Source of the DNA: Parasponia andersonii
Taxonomy: Eukaryota; Streptophyta; Magnoliopsida; Rosales; Cannabaceae
Length of the DNA stretch: 64,000 bases
Assembly: GCA_002914805.1 (NCBI GenBank)
Contig: JXTB01000007.1
Location: 848,131 to 912,130, forward strand
Direction: 5' to 3'
Shown: positions 38,991-50,413 of the stretch, piece after piece
How positions within the stretch are numbered: the stretch's first letter is position 1
Layout: each line of letters starts with the position of its first letter
Program-made: the position numbers and the translations under genes
Notes under the pieces: generated by a model
Told to the model about the DNA's origin: nothing
Databases searched by the model: none
Seen by the model: the letters and a program-made list of their open reading frames with translations, nothing else

Positions 38991-41900
38991 TCAGTTGGGA
39001 CGAGGAATATCGGCTTGTGCCTCCTCGTCGTACAAGGTTGGAGAATGAGTCTTCATTGTTGAGGACAGAGAAGCTACAGCCTCTCCCACTGTCAAGTAGA
39101 GATTTTCAGGTCTCATAAAGTCACGTGTCTCCTCTGCTCTTTGCAACTTTTCAATAACCTCTCCCAATGGATTCACCAACACAAGCTGATCAAAATGCAA
39201 AAAAATTTAATTACACTTTGACCACTCCCCCCTCCCCCCAAAAAAAATGGAGTTGAAAATTTTCTATTTAGTTACTATTGTACTTGCCTCAATTCCCTTC
39301 TTCTCAATTGCTTTCTTTAGATCCTTAACGAGGGTAACTCCAGTTGTGTCTATGGCACTCACAGCTGAGAAAAAATGCATATAAAAAGACCCTTTTTGAT
39401 TATTATAATAAATATTAGCTTCTTTTCTAAATAGCTATATGGTTCAATCTTATATTTTGGTAACGTTCTTCATTCTTTTTTTTTACCTGACAGGTCTAGA
39501 ATCACATACTGAATGCTCGAAAGCTTTTTCGCACTATCTTTCTCCTCGTGTTCTTCTATCCATCTCAAAATCCTTGATCAAAATGTGGCCATAGTTGAGA
39601 AAAAGTTGAGTAACAAAATAAATAAACAAAAGATCTAGAAGCTAGAAAAAACTACAAAAAGAAGAAGCAAATAACCTTTCATTGAGATACATGCTGTTAG
39701 CAAAATTGATGGGAGCTTCAATGCTTAGAATGAGGAAACCGGGTACTCCCACTGCTTCCTTATAGTGATGCACATTCCGATATATATCCGAACCCGGTAT
39801 GCTTCCCAACACCACTGTCCTTGGCCTAGTTATTTGCAGCAGAATCTTGAAGATCGAAACTCCAACCTTATTATCATAAAAATTCAAAAGGCAGCCATTA
39901 ATTTATTTCCCATATCATAACATAATCATTAACATATTAGTCTTATATATGATGCACCTAGTTCACATAATATGACAAGAATAACATCTTTGTAATTGTT
40001 CTTGTAATGCAGTTGTAAGCAAAACTACTATTTGCTTTATCTATTTGACTTGATTGTGAGCTCGAGTCCAGACAATTTATTTTAGTCACAATATAATAGT
40101 CACATCTCACTACTAAAACACTTTAGTTACAATTCAATCCATATGATAAGTATGAATTCAATTTGTCCTGACTATTAAGTGATTTTAGCACAAATTGTAT
40201 TAAGCCAACTGTGATTTCTTTTGTAGTGAAGTATTGAATGAATAGAAAGATTTTACCGCAATGGCCAGGCCTTGTTGGACAGAGACGAAGAGGACACCCA
40301 AGAAGGCGCAAAGCATGACAAGGAAATCGAACTTGTCAGTCTTCCAAATGTTGTAAGCAGCTGGGATATCGATGAGGCCGACCACGGCCGTGACTATTAT
40401 AGCGCCCAACACAAGGTTGGGAGTGTATTGGAAGAGTGGCATCAAGAAGAGGAGTGTCACCATAACCGTTACAGACATAACAATATTGGACACTGCTGTC
40501 TTGGCCCCTGCATTGTGGTTCACCGCAGACCGCGAAAAAGCACCTGAAAAACGTTCAAATTGCTCCCCTAATAACATTTAATCGATTTTTGATCTCCTCC
40601 AGTAATTAGTATTAGTACCGAGAAGTTATGTGTACCTGTTGTTACGTAGCAAGAAGTGGAGGAGCCAACAATGTTCATTAGGCCAATGGCAATCATCTCC
40701 TTGTTGCCATCCACCCGATAGTCCTTCAAGGCTGCAAATGTTCTTCCTACCGCAATACCTTCCTATAGATTTGAATGAGTATGTATGTATATATATAAAC
40801 AACATGATTTAGTAAACTAAACGGTGTCGTACTGTCAAGGATGGTAAGTGTGGTTAAATTGGTAGGAACTGTCAAAGAGTCACAACTAGGCAACAATTTT
40901 TTGGGTCATGACTTATGACCATATTTGTATACTAACTAACCAAAAGAACAGTTGAAAAAGTCTTTATATGATCTGTGTTGTTTTTTTGAAACGAATTCTT
41001 CGTAAATAAACCATCCAACAGATATTAATCTTTAGGCCTCTTAATTACGTCAAAACAATTAGCTAATTTGTTTTTTTTTTCTTTTTCCAAAAAAAAAAAA
41101 GTTAAATATCTTACAGTGAGGGAAATAATGCCAATGACGAATCCGGTCTTGATTACAAGTGCCAGATGGGCTCCATGGAAATGTAACATGTTCCATGAAG
41201 GTGGGTTTAATCCTTCTTGTAACTTTCCAATCTACCCAAACAAAAAAAATAAAGAAAAGAAAGAAAGAAACATAGTAAAAGAGCATATATGTATCAAATA
41301 TGTATTACAATCCAAAATTAATTGCGTAGGACTCAATAAGCTTACCACACTGATGCCATGGTGATGAGCTTTGAATGCGAAAACAATGAGGGTGGAGAGG
41401 ATCACTGACGCAAGAGGGGCTCCAGCTGAGACCCAGAACAGCTTTGGCTTTTTTATGCTCTGCAGAATTCGCAGCCCAAAAAAAAAAACAAAAACAAATG
41501 AGCACACCAATCTATCAGTATTCTCTGTTTAATTCAGTTGAAAAATTAATCGATATATATATATATATATGTATGTATGTATATATCCAAGAATGAAGAT
41601 TGTGATTGTAGAATTAGAGCTTTCTAGGCTCAATTTATTGAATCAAAAAATTTTTTTTAGGAGAGAAAATAAAATGAAGTAAGTACCTCTCAGAAACTTA
41701 GTAGATGGTGTAACATAAGAAATCATGTTATGTATGCATAACCATTAGTTTAATTAGGCTGACAAAAAATTGCCTTGATTGAGAAATTGACAGTAAAATT
41801 AAATCCTCTCTATTTCGCAGTAAGTTTCATATTATATTGGCTTTTGTTACTAAAAAATTGTTATGGGATTCTGAATATGATAATTTCTATTTTTTTTCTT

Positions 41901-42365
41901 TTAAAAAAAATTGGAATAAGATATGATGTAGGCTTTGACAATAGTCTATGACTTTAATAAAGTCTTGGCTTGGTATCCATTATTTACAGAACTTAGCAAC
42001 TGAAAGCCGTCAACAATAATTAATATCATTGAGTTGTCCGCCATTTATATAGTCCCGACTTAACTTTGGAAAATCGAAAAAAAAAAGCTTTTAATGAAGA
42101 AAAATTTCAGAAAAGAACCAACAAATAAATAAGTGAGAGAGAATAGCGTACAACGTGTCTAGCCAGTAGAAGCAACACAAGGAAGCAAAAGCCCATTAAT
42201 ATAGTTTGCCATGACCACTGGATATAAATGATACCCAAAAAAAGAAAATTAATCAGTTTTTGAATATCAAGAGAGAATAATATGGTTTTAAAATATATAG
42301 CAATATATTAATTATTCCTTGATGGAGACTAATATGGTACTAAAATGTAAAGTAATATATCAAGT

Positions 42366-42401
<36 letters not shown>

Positions 42402-43603
42402 AAATATTAATTATTATTCTTTTTGTGGAATAATTTCACCGAGTGAAGTTCCAAATCTTTTACTCTGTTTTTCAGGTACCTCTTTTGTGTTGTGGAAAAC
42501 AGAGGTCAAAACAGGAACCAAACCCATCTGAGGGGTAAAATCGGTAATTCCAAGGAGGCTCTTAAGCTGCTGGAGAGAGACTATTACAGCAGCCCCAGCC
42601 ATGAACCCGATAAGAATTGCCTTGGAGAGAAAATCAATAAGAAATCCAAGCCTGCAGCGAGCATCGTTCATTTTAAAAAACGACACCAAAAATGTTACTT
42701 CGTAACAAGGAAACGACAATATTCAAAGAGAAGCTAAAACTGTAATTGAATAACTAGTAATTATCAGACCTTAACAATCCCAGAGAAGCTTGAAAAAACC
42801 CGGCGAAGAAAGTCGAAGTAAAAGCCAGTTGTAAAAACAAGACAGGCTCATTACTGGGAGATACCTCTTGCCTTAGCATTGACCCAAGTATGAGCGAAGC
42901 TATCGAAACGGGTCCCACTGCTAGGTCTCTTGAGCTCCCGAATACCGCATAAACCAGAGGAGGAACAAAGCTTGAATCTATATATATATAAAGAGATTAA
43001 ACCCAACTGAGATTATAGTATAAATTTCTCCAAAATGAAAAAGAAATGAAAAAAAACAAAAACTTACAAAGACCAACAATAGGAGGAAGATTTGCGAGCT
43101 TAGCATAGCTAATCCCCTGTTTTGAGAACAAAAACAGAGCACTTTTCAATGAGTTTATATTAAACACAAAACATAAGTTTTTATTTTATTCTATTGATTT
43201 ATTTTTTATTTTTAGGAAAGAGGGGAAAGTAATTGGAGACCTGTGGGATGGCTAAGCTGGCAATGGTGAGACCAGAAACGACGTCGGATTTGAAGAGCTT
43301 GAGACTGTAATGGGGAGCCCACTGGAGAATGGGGAAGACGTACTGAGCACCGAGAATCCACTTCTTCCTAGCTGGTTGACCCTTGAATTGGCGTAAAGGG
43401 TCGTCGGGGAAGAACGTCTCCTTGAGCTTTGACTTGAGCTTCTGGACCGAGCTTCTCGCCGGCGGCGTCTCAACCCGATGGACCTCCATGGACGCCGGCG
43501 GCATCTCGACACGGTGAGCTGCATTAGGCTCCATTGGGTCTTGGCTGGTACCATTGGTTGAAGGGCAGTCTAGCCTTTTATTATGTGACCCTCCACCCAT
43601 CAA
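38991..43603 (-). CDS. SULTR3;3: Sulfate transporter, SULTR3;3 type, 13 exons
   Basis: Exons in coding order: 43603-43241, 43116-43068, 42977-42770, 42651-42480, 42217-42152, 41459-41346, 41231-41115, 40762-40636, 40543-40257, 39866-39676, 39572-39487, 39364-39288, 39185-38991. Frame holds at every junction, giving 683 residues. SULTR proteins move sulfate with protons across membranes; group 3 members have been placed at plastid and other membranes, and cereal SULTR3;3 mutants have low seed phytate. Visible: the start region KLKSKLKETFFPDDPLRQF, the family signature around PIVGLYSSFVPPLVYAVFGS (~133-152), about ten to twelve hydrophobic segments, and a C-terminal STAS domain (~540-655) with DTTG at ~599-602. 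It follows my memory of Arabidopsis At1g23090 closely, including CYVTTGAFSRSAVN. Met1 adds 38 residues over the Arabidopsis start, which aligns to Met39. The last intron is GC-AG. Confidence 0.93.
39186..39287 (-). other. GC-AG intron in the sulfate transporter gene
   Basis: The last intron begins GCAAGT after exon end ATTGAG and ends at CAG. Only this GC donor keeps the frame (GIE then LVLVNP), and AG|GCAAGT is the usual strong context for GC donors. All other introns of the gene are GT-AG. Confidence 0.85.
41549..41570. repeat. (AT)n microsatellite in intron 5 of SULTR3;3
   Basis: A short AT run in the intron between exons 5 and 6; another lies at about 42,369-42,397 in the intron between exons 4 and 5. 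Confidence 0.7.
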
Positions 43604-43713
43604 TCAATTAACTTCTTTGAGAGACCGCTATAAAACAAAACTAATACTAGTTGTCTTAAGAAATAAAGAAAGCAGATTTAGAATAGCTACATACCAGAAA
43701 CTATAGAAAAAAA

Positions 43714-43759
<46 letters not shown>

Positions 43760-46700
43760 TCAGCTAAGTTAGACCTCATGGAAACTAGTGTGTGGCTGAG
43801 TAATAAGTACTACCCTCTTAATTTGGTGTCTTCAAAAGAAAAAAAAAAAGAAAAAGAAAAAACAAAGTAGAACTTAGTAGGGAGCAAATAATACCTTTGA
43901 ATATAAATGAAGAAGGTTTACAAGTGCATAAACACGGTGTGCCATGAGATTGGCCATAGGGGTCATGAAGGAGGGAATAATAGGAGGAATATTCGGTGTC
44001 TTTCTCATTGATGAGTTATGTTTTCTATTCTGATATGTATATATGGTACACTTTTCTAAGCGAGCAGTGTTGCGAAATTCATAGTTGAGGTTAGTTATTA
44101 TGAAGTGTTTAATTAATGATACAGGGAGCTCAGAGTTCAGAGAGATGGGAATGGAGATGAGGTGTAGTGAACAGTAAAGAGTCGGTTGTTTCGATGGGTC
44201 GGCAACCTTGAGGATATATAGTTTAGGTAGACTGAAGGCAGCACCACCATGTTCATGCATAAAGTATGCTACTTCTAAGTAACAAAGCCTAAGTGTTACC
44301 GAGTTTTGACAGCACATGGCGGTGACGTGCCACCATATGATCAACCAAGCTATAAATATGTCCTTCGTCATGCCCGATCTGCCACGTATCAAGTGAAGAT
44401 TTCTTAATTTGGTTTGATTAAATATTATATATGATTCTGTATTATATTTTCTATGAAAACGAGTAGAAAACAAACACTAATGAATTATTCATTTCTATAG
44501 TGTCATATTCTTATGGAATTACTTAAAGAAAAACAAGAAATAGTTTGCTTGGAATTATTATTGTTATTACTGAAAAGGAAGAAATATTTCTTAAACATAA
44601 GATTTCCATAATGTGATCTGTATATTTATTTGAACGAAAACTAGTGTTACAAGCCAATCCCCAGCTAGCAAAAGAGCACTTTAAATATACCGCTGCTAAT
44701 CTCAACTCATGAAGGTCACCCTAATAAACATTTAATTAACTGGTTTGGACTGTTCATTTGTGTGAGTATCACTTTAGGACCTACATGAGGCCATTCAAAT
44801 AAGCGGCCATATAGTCACGCCACTATAGCACTACTCTTATCTTAATTATCTAGGAGATCAAATTAACTCAAAGTATTAAAATACTAAAAAAGGTTGAATG
44901 GTGATGTGATAAGCGAAAGAGATGAGTGCTTGTCGTGTAGAGCTAGGAAATGCCATGGTAGTTTGTTACTTGGAAAGGTTTGATCAACTCGAATATGATC
45001 TCTTTTGTGAATGACAATTTCTTGGCCTGGTACTTCTTCTAGCCTAATTTGGATTCGACAATCTGCAAAAATAACTCCTCGTACAATATTACAAGCACTG
45101 AATATTAGAGGCTTCTTAATTCGTGTGCCTTGGGCGTGTATAGCTTCGCTACTTTATTTGCACACCATAAAAAATGTGGGGATTTATTCAAGATAAATAA
45201 AAGATTCTGCGACCTTGATCAGCCAAAGTGACAGATTCTTCGTGAGGATAAGGATGGCCATCTCTTACATTGAATATTTTGATTCTAATATTATCGTCTT
45301 AACTTATTTTCAGCCGTTCAACGTTATATTTATAGACCAGTATGATCAAACTCTGACCATTTTTTTTTCCAAAGAGAAAAAGAGTATAGTGGTACGATGA
45401 CTATTTTTATCACTTTATTTGACAGCGTGAACTCTATTATGTTTTATAATATTATTTAAATGTAAGACATTTAAGCAGAGTCTATAAGTCAAGTATTGAG
45501 ATTTGAGAGCAATAAATAAAGTGGTTCTGGCCTTTTAGAAAAAAAAAAGGTCTGTAATTAGAGGGTCCTTACGATTTTAGTCTTTATAAATATACATATT
45601 TTTCCAGCAGAGTAGTGCAAAAGAGGGTACATTTACTTTCAGTGACAAATAATGATGGTGTGCAAATTATGTTTTGGGCCAAATTCTATGAACATTGATT
45701 GAAGCGTGCCATTTAAATCAGGCTTTTGTTTGTAAATATGAAGTAAACCACCTAAGCTACTTATCTGATTATAATCAAGATATAAATCTTGGTAAATCAA
45801 CTTGTGAATCAAAGTTGACAATAGTTAAAATTAATCAACTAAGGATTAAGCTAGCAATGATAAACCTATGGAAATCAGTCCAAATGTCCTTTCACTCATT
45901 ATTGACTATTGAAATGGCCTTTTCCTACCAAGCTTAATTTCAATGTTTTTTTTTTTAAGTAAAAATTAACCATGAATTTAAGATATGCCATTAAATATAG
46001 ATCCACCAACTATAAAAACTCAAACTTTATGTGTAAATTCAAATAAATGCATGCGTGTTATTAACTTAAAAAAACAAATGTCAACGTTCCTTAAAAAGAA
46101 AAAACGAAAGGAAAGCTATATATTTTAAAGAGAAATTGAACGNAAAAAAAAAGAAAAAGAAAAAAATCAATACCCAAAAAATTTAAAGAACTAATTATGA
46201 TTTTGATGAGGTGCCATACACATGTAGCCTCTTTCATTGAATCAAAGTAGTCCATCTTCTTCCTATATTGCCCATTAGTGATTATCTATTGTTGCTGAGT
46301 ACAAATTGCACAATTGAATGATTGATTGGTGCACTTTTTATTAGTACTTGTGATTTTTCGTTTCTTCCAATCACCAAAGTTAGGTTTAGTCAGAAATTTG
46401 GCTTTCTAAATTAGCCATTAGAGAGAGAGAGAGAGAGAGAAGAGAAAAAACACTCCATGAATGAAAATCATTTTGACTAAAATATACTAGTTCAATAAAA
46501 ATATGGTTAACTATTTTATAGAATCGGTTCGAGTAAGACGACTTAAATAAAGGAAAAATTACATAAACTAACTCCGGGTTTTAACTTTCCTTTTTCAAAA
46601 AAAAAAAAAAAACTAAAAAACCCTATGTTTTAGGAAAATTCAATTCAAACATGTGAATTTGGAATTCATTTCAAGATTTCCCTTGAACAAAACAATTCAT

Positions 46701-47185
46701 GTCCATACAACAAGAGAAAAAAAAAAAAAACTCATGAAATTAGTGATTAGTATACAAATTTATCTTCCGTAAATATTTGAAAGTCCAATCAAACAAATAT
46801 AATTCTTTCATTAAAAAAAAAACAGCATAAGATAAATAATTAGTATTTTTCCAAGTAGCCAGACATGATAAAAATCTTCAAGATTCATCTTGCTATTTGG
46901 TTTTGAACTTTTGAGTTTTATGTTTTATTTTTATTTTTTTGAATGATTTTAAGTTTTATGTTTATTTGCTTGAGTTTTTATAGTGTTTAGAATTTAGAGA
47001 GGATAAAATTATTTTTTTTGGGGAAAAAAAATGGAAACGTCTTGCTATTTGGTTATGAACTTTTGAGTTTTATGTTTTATTTTTTTTTTTGAATGATTTT
47101 AAGTTTTATGTTTGCTTGCTTGAGTTTTTATAGTGTTTAGAATTTAGAAGGATAAAATTATTTTTTTAGAAAAAGACATGGGAAA
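43604..47185. other. Upstream region of SULTR3;3 and intergenic DNA
   Basis: Holds the promoter side of the minus-strand transporter gene. An unexplained 199-codon minus-strand frame lies at 43,874-44,473. A single undetermined base (N) is at 46,143. A (GA)n run lies near 46,420-46,441. No other gene is supported. Confidence 0.45.
43717..43753. repeat. (GA)n run, (TC)n on the transporter strand
   Basis: About 18 dinucleotide units lie 114-150 bp before the transporter start codon, probably in its leader or core promoter. Pyrimidine-rich (Y-patch/CT) tracts are common in plant leaders. Confidence 0.75.
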
Positions 47186-47187
47186 CG
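46890..47187. repeat. ~148-bp tandem duplication ending at the tRNA gene
   Basis: Copy 1 (about 46,893-47,040) and copy 2 (about 47,041-47,188) both run from CTTGCTATTTGGTT through TTATAGTGTTTAGAATTTAG to GGAAACGT. Copy 2 ends exactly at the 3' end of the tRNA-Ser gene, including its last one or two base pairs. Confidence 0.85.
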
Positions 47188-47267
47188 TGAGCGGCAGGAT
47201 TCGAACCTGCGCGGGCAAAGCCCACATGATTTCTAGTCATGCCCGATAACCACTCCGGCACGCCCAC
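47186..47267 (-). tRNA. tRNA-Ser-AGA: tRNA-Ser (anticodon AGA)
   Basis: An 82-nt class II tRNA on the minus strand. The acceptor stem GTGGGCG pairs with CGCTCAC (one G-U pair). The D arm reads GCCGGAGTGG, the anticodon loop CTAGAAA has AGA at 47,232-47,234, and a long variable arm (GTGGGCTTTGCCCGC) and a T arm GGTTCGAATCC (B box) follow. Type II structure and anticodon both say serine. No intron. A run of five T (47,170-47,174 read on the minus strand) 12 bp downstream is a Pol III stop signal, and AT-rich TATA-like sequence lies about 30 bp upstream. CCA is not encoded, as expected for a nuclear gene. Confidence 0.96.
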
Positions 47268-47904
47268 AAGATGCAACTAAATTAGAACAATATTATAAAT
47301 ATTTAATAATAACAAATTTTTATTCTTTTTACTTTATGTTTTCAAAGATTTGAGAAGAAAAGATTCTGGAATTTCAGAAGAGGGGTCACAAGATATTTCT
47401 AAAAAGAAATTCAGGATCTTGGAGGTGAGGTCATGGTAGTGGCGCGCAGCATCCAATTAATGGGACATAGAAACTTTTACATAAAGAGTAAATCATGACA
47501 CAAGTCACAACATTAAAATGGATCCCAAAAGACATCATCCTCTAGACCTAGTCAAGAGAAAAGTTATTCCAGAAAAAGATTTAAATAATAAAAAGGTCCC
47601 TGCCAATAGACATATGTTCTCCGATAAAAGTTGAAAGCTTAACTGTAAAAAAAAAAACTAGTTAGCAAGATTTGGATCTTTAAAGTATAGCAACATAAAA
47701 AAAAAAAAAGATCAAAAAAAATGGCAAATGGGATGATGCACCAACCTATAAAATGTTTACTTATGAATCTTAGAAAAGAACAAAGATAACATGGATACGG
47801 ATTAGAATGGCAAAAAAATAAAATAAACCAAATTAAAAAGATAAGAATCTCCTTTATTGCTGATCAATGAGCATGGCAGTGTCCAAGGATATTGGCTTTT
47901 TGGT

Positions 47905-47944
<40 letters not shown>

Positions 47945-48664
47945 GTTGACGAATTGTACTTAGGTCACTAAAGATGGAAAAAAACTTTTACAAAATTTGT
48001 ATCCACTAGAGAAAATTATAAATTCATTAGCTTTTATATTTTGTTTCCCCTTTTCTCCGCTGAAGTGGGAACCTTAGAAATTTTGCAAAACAAAAAAAGA
48101 AGTCCAACTTAAAAGGGAAATTTTTTTTTTCTCTTTTTATTTAATTTTATTTTTTTATATATGGTACTAAATGATATTTGAAATAATTGAAAATGATAAC
48201 TGGAACTAGCTCAATTAATCTAAAACTTAAAGGATGTATGTGTGAAATTGGGAAGTCAGGGGTTCAAACTTTAGAAAAGTGTGTGTGTTTTATTTTTTTT
48301 AAATTTATAATAAATGGTGATTATTAATTAAATCTCACTTAAAAAAGAGTGAACGAAGAATGATATAACTTAAGCATGTTTGTGAAAGCAGAGTTCTAAA
48401 AGTGATAATGACAATGTAAATGGTTACGTGTTTTAGGACAAGAATATTTGATTTTAGAATTGTAGAAAAGATTGAGTCGTCTAATTTGAACTTACGTCTT
48501 CATCAAAAAGCTACAGTCTTTGCCAATATTATTTTTGGACCCGCAGCTGATGAAGTAATATGCTAAATATATTACAAACTATTTCCTTATAATGTCTAAA
48601 GTGTCCCAAATGAAAAGTAAGAAAATCATCAGACTTCTGACTATAGATATTGCCTATTAATTAT

Positions 48665-48720
<56 letters not shown>

Positions 48721-49313
48721 GCATCTGACTATGGCCCTTTGAGAGGTTTTGTTGAGTGTGCCTAACTATTTCACCATTAAGTAAATATATCATGTCAAGT
48801 TTTGACCATACAAGATGGGGTTTTTTGGTCTTATCAGTTGTAAAACTCGCCCACGAAATAATAACAACAAAAATAATAGTTGGAGTAGTAATCTCGTTCA
48901 TATATTCATTCAAAAGCTAATTGTTTATAGATAGATACTTGAGAGCTGAGATAATCATATCAGCAAATGACTTAATTAGGACTTTTCATTGGTTTGAGAC
49001 AAATATTTTCAGCTTTATATATATTTGATTTGATATTTTTTCTTTATTAATATTGGTTTCAAATGTTATTCAGTCTAATCCATTTCAATTAATCTAAAGT
49101 TTGATTTAGATAGGAGTAATCTTTAACCATAAGGAATGATGACTTGGGAAATTTTCATTAGTCAGACGTACCTGTGATCATCATAGAGATTAGATTTTTT
49201 TTTCTTCTTTTTTTTTTTTTTTTCTTTTTTTAATCTTACAACACTCTAGAGGAGTTTATATGAAACCATGATCGATTTATATTAATGCTTAAACAGTTGA
49301 ACCATTATCATAA
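47268..49313. other. AT-rich intergenic DNA, no gene seen
   Basis: Contains a ~33-bp poly-T run near 47,909-47,942 and the (TC)n(AT)n microsatellite at 48,668-48,720. No coding or RNA gene is supported. Confidence 0.5.
48668..48720. repeat. (TC)n(AT)n compound microsatellite
   Basis: About 33 bp of TC followed by 20 bp of AT. Confidence 0.85.
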
Positions 49314-49318
49314 GTTAT

Positions 49319-50073
49319 TGTTGGAGCGGTTTCTCACTAGCCGTCCACGTATCTTTGAACCGCTGATGTTGTACTCTCCAACTGTCCACGTGTCCTCGCT
49401 ATCCCAAAGTGCTTTGATTTCCAAGCAGGATCGGAGAGGCGGGGGTGGCCACCTGCAAAGACTCTCCGATGCTTAAGTATGTGGTCTATCTTTTATTCAG
49501 GGTAGCAAGGATTTAGTTCTATACGAGTATATGTTTGTTTCTTGCTCATAAGCTTTTTTTATATACTTTTCTTTGTAAGCGTACATGCCCCTCTCGGGAA
49601 CGCATGACTCACATATATATAATCCTGAGATTGTAACCCATGCGGGTCTCAATCTCAGGACTGAGAACCTTTTTCCTCAAAACTTTTCCCAGAGGTCATG
49701 GGCCGAGATTACCGTGATCTTCTCTGTATCGTTATAGCCTGATTTCCACCGCCTCCTACAGCTTGAATCTATCAGGGGTGAGATTTGGACAAATCGCCGT
49801 TCTGGCAGGACGGCTCACCCCTTGCATACGCCTACCCAAGCTCGCAGTAAATGCTTTATCCGGGTCTGGAGTTGTGAGTTGCTTTCCACTGTATCCTGGT
49901 AGAAGACCATTGGGGCTTCCGACCCCCCAGCTGTCGAGGTAAGGGTTGGACTGGGCCAAGTCTATCCAGGGTCTGTGATGGGCTTGGCCCTAACCTCGGA
50001 TGGCCCAATGGCTGACTGTGATATCATGAGCGACCCGCGTGACCTACTTGATGATTTGGGAACGGGTCCTACA
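49319..50073 (-). repeat. 3' LTR of the Tat element
   Basis: 755 bp, from TGTTGGAGCGGTTTCTCAC to AACGGGTCCTACA on the plus strand, matching 60,737-61,515 except for substitutions and one ~25-bp length difference near its right end. Confidence 0.9.
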
Positions 50074-50193
50074 ACTGTCCCCATTTCCCTACTTGATGGA
50101 TTCGTATCCGTTAAGTCGGGAAATCGTTTATCCGTTCCTCCAATCTGGGGGATGCATGTGGCTCTCCCCCTGTCGACGCGGAGGCACGCTATC

Positions 50194-50201
50194 TTACGTC
50201 A
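50194..50201 (+). promoter_or_regulatory. bZIP-type site upstream of the antisense ORF
   Basis: TTACGTCA (inverse TGACGTAA) matches the plant as-1/CRE-like core bound by bZIP factors. It sits 92 bp before the TATA box at 50,286. A single short match, so suggestive only. Confidence 0.35.
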
Positions 50202-50285
50202 CGAAATCTGTTTGAATTTCGAAGTTCCGATTGTTCGGTCTCCTTAGCTCTCCCCTTTTCTAGAAAAACTCTTCGGCTCCCCCTC

Positions 50286-50293
50286 TATAAAAG
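50286..50293 (+). promoter_or_regulatory. TATA box of the antisense ORF
   Basis: TATAAAAG in a C-rich context, 121 bp upstream of the plus-strand ATG at 50,414. A good plant TATA match in a GC-richer region, at a normal distance for a leader of about 90 nt. Confidence 0.5.
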
Positions 50294-50413
50294 CCGTAAT
50301 TATGCTCATTGCCTCTTTTATAAAATCTTCACTCATTTTAGCCTCATAAAATCCTAGGGTTTCTGATTTCTTCTCTTCTAGAGACTTTTATTCTTTCAAT
50401 CATATCTAGAATA

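Noticed and set aside
44349-44360. TATTTATAG as the TATA box of SULTR3;3
   Set aside because: About 750 bp above the start codon and inside the unexplained 199-codon frame; too far and too common a match to call.
47909-47942. Long poly-T run as a possible transposon tail
   Set aside because: No coding remnant or target duplication beside it; a simple homopolymer.
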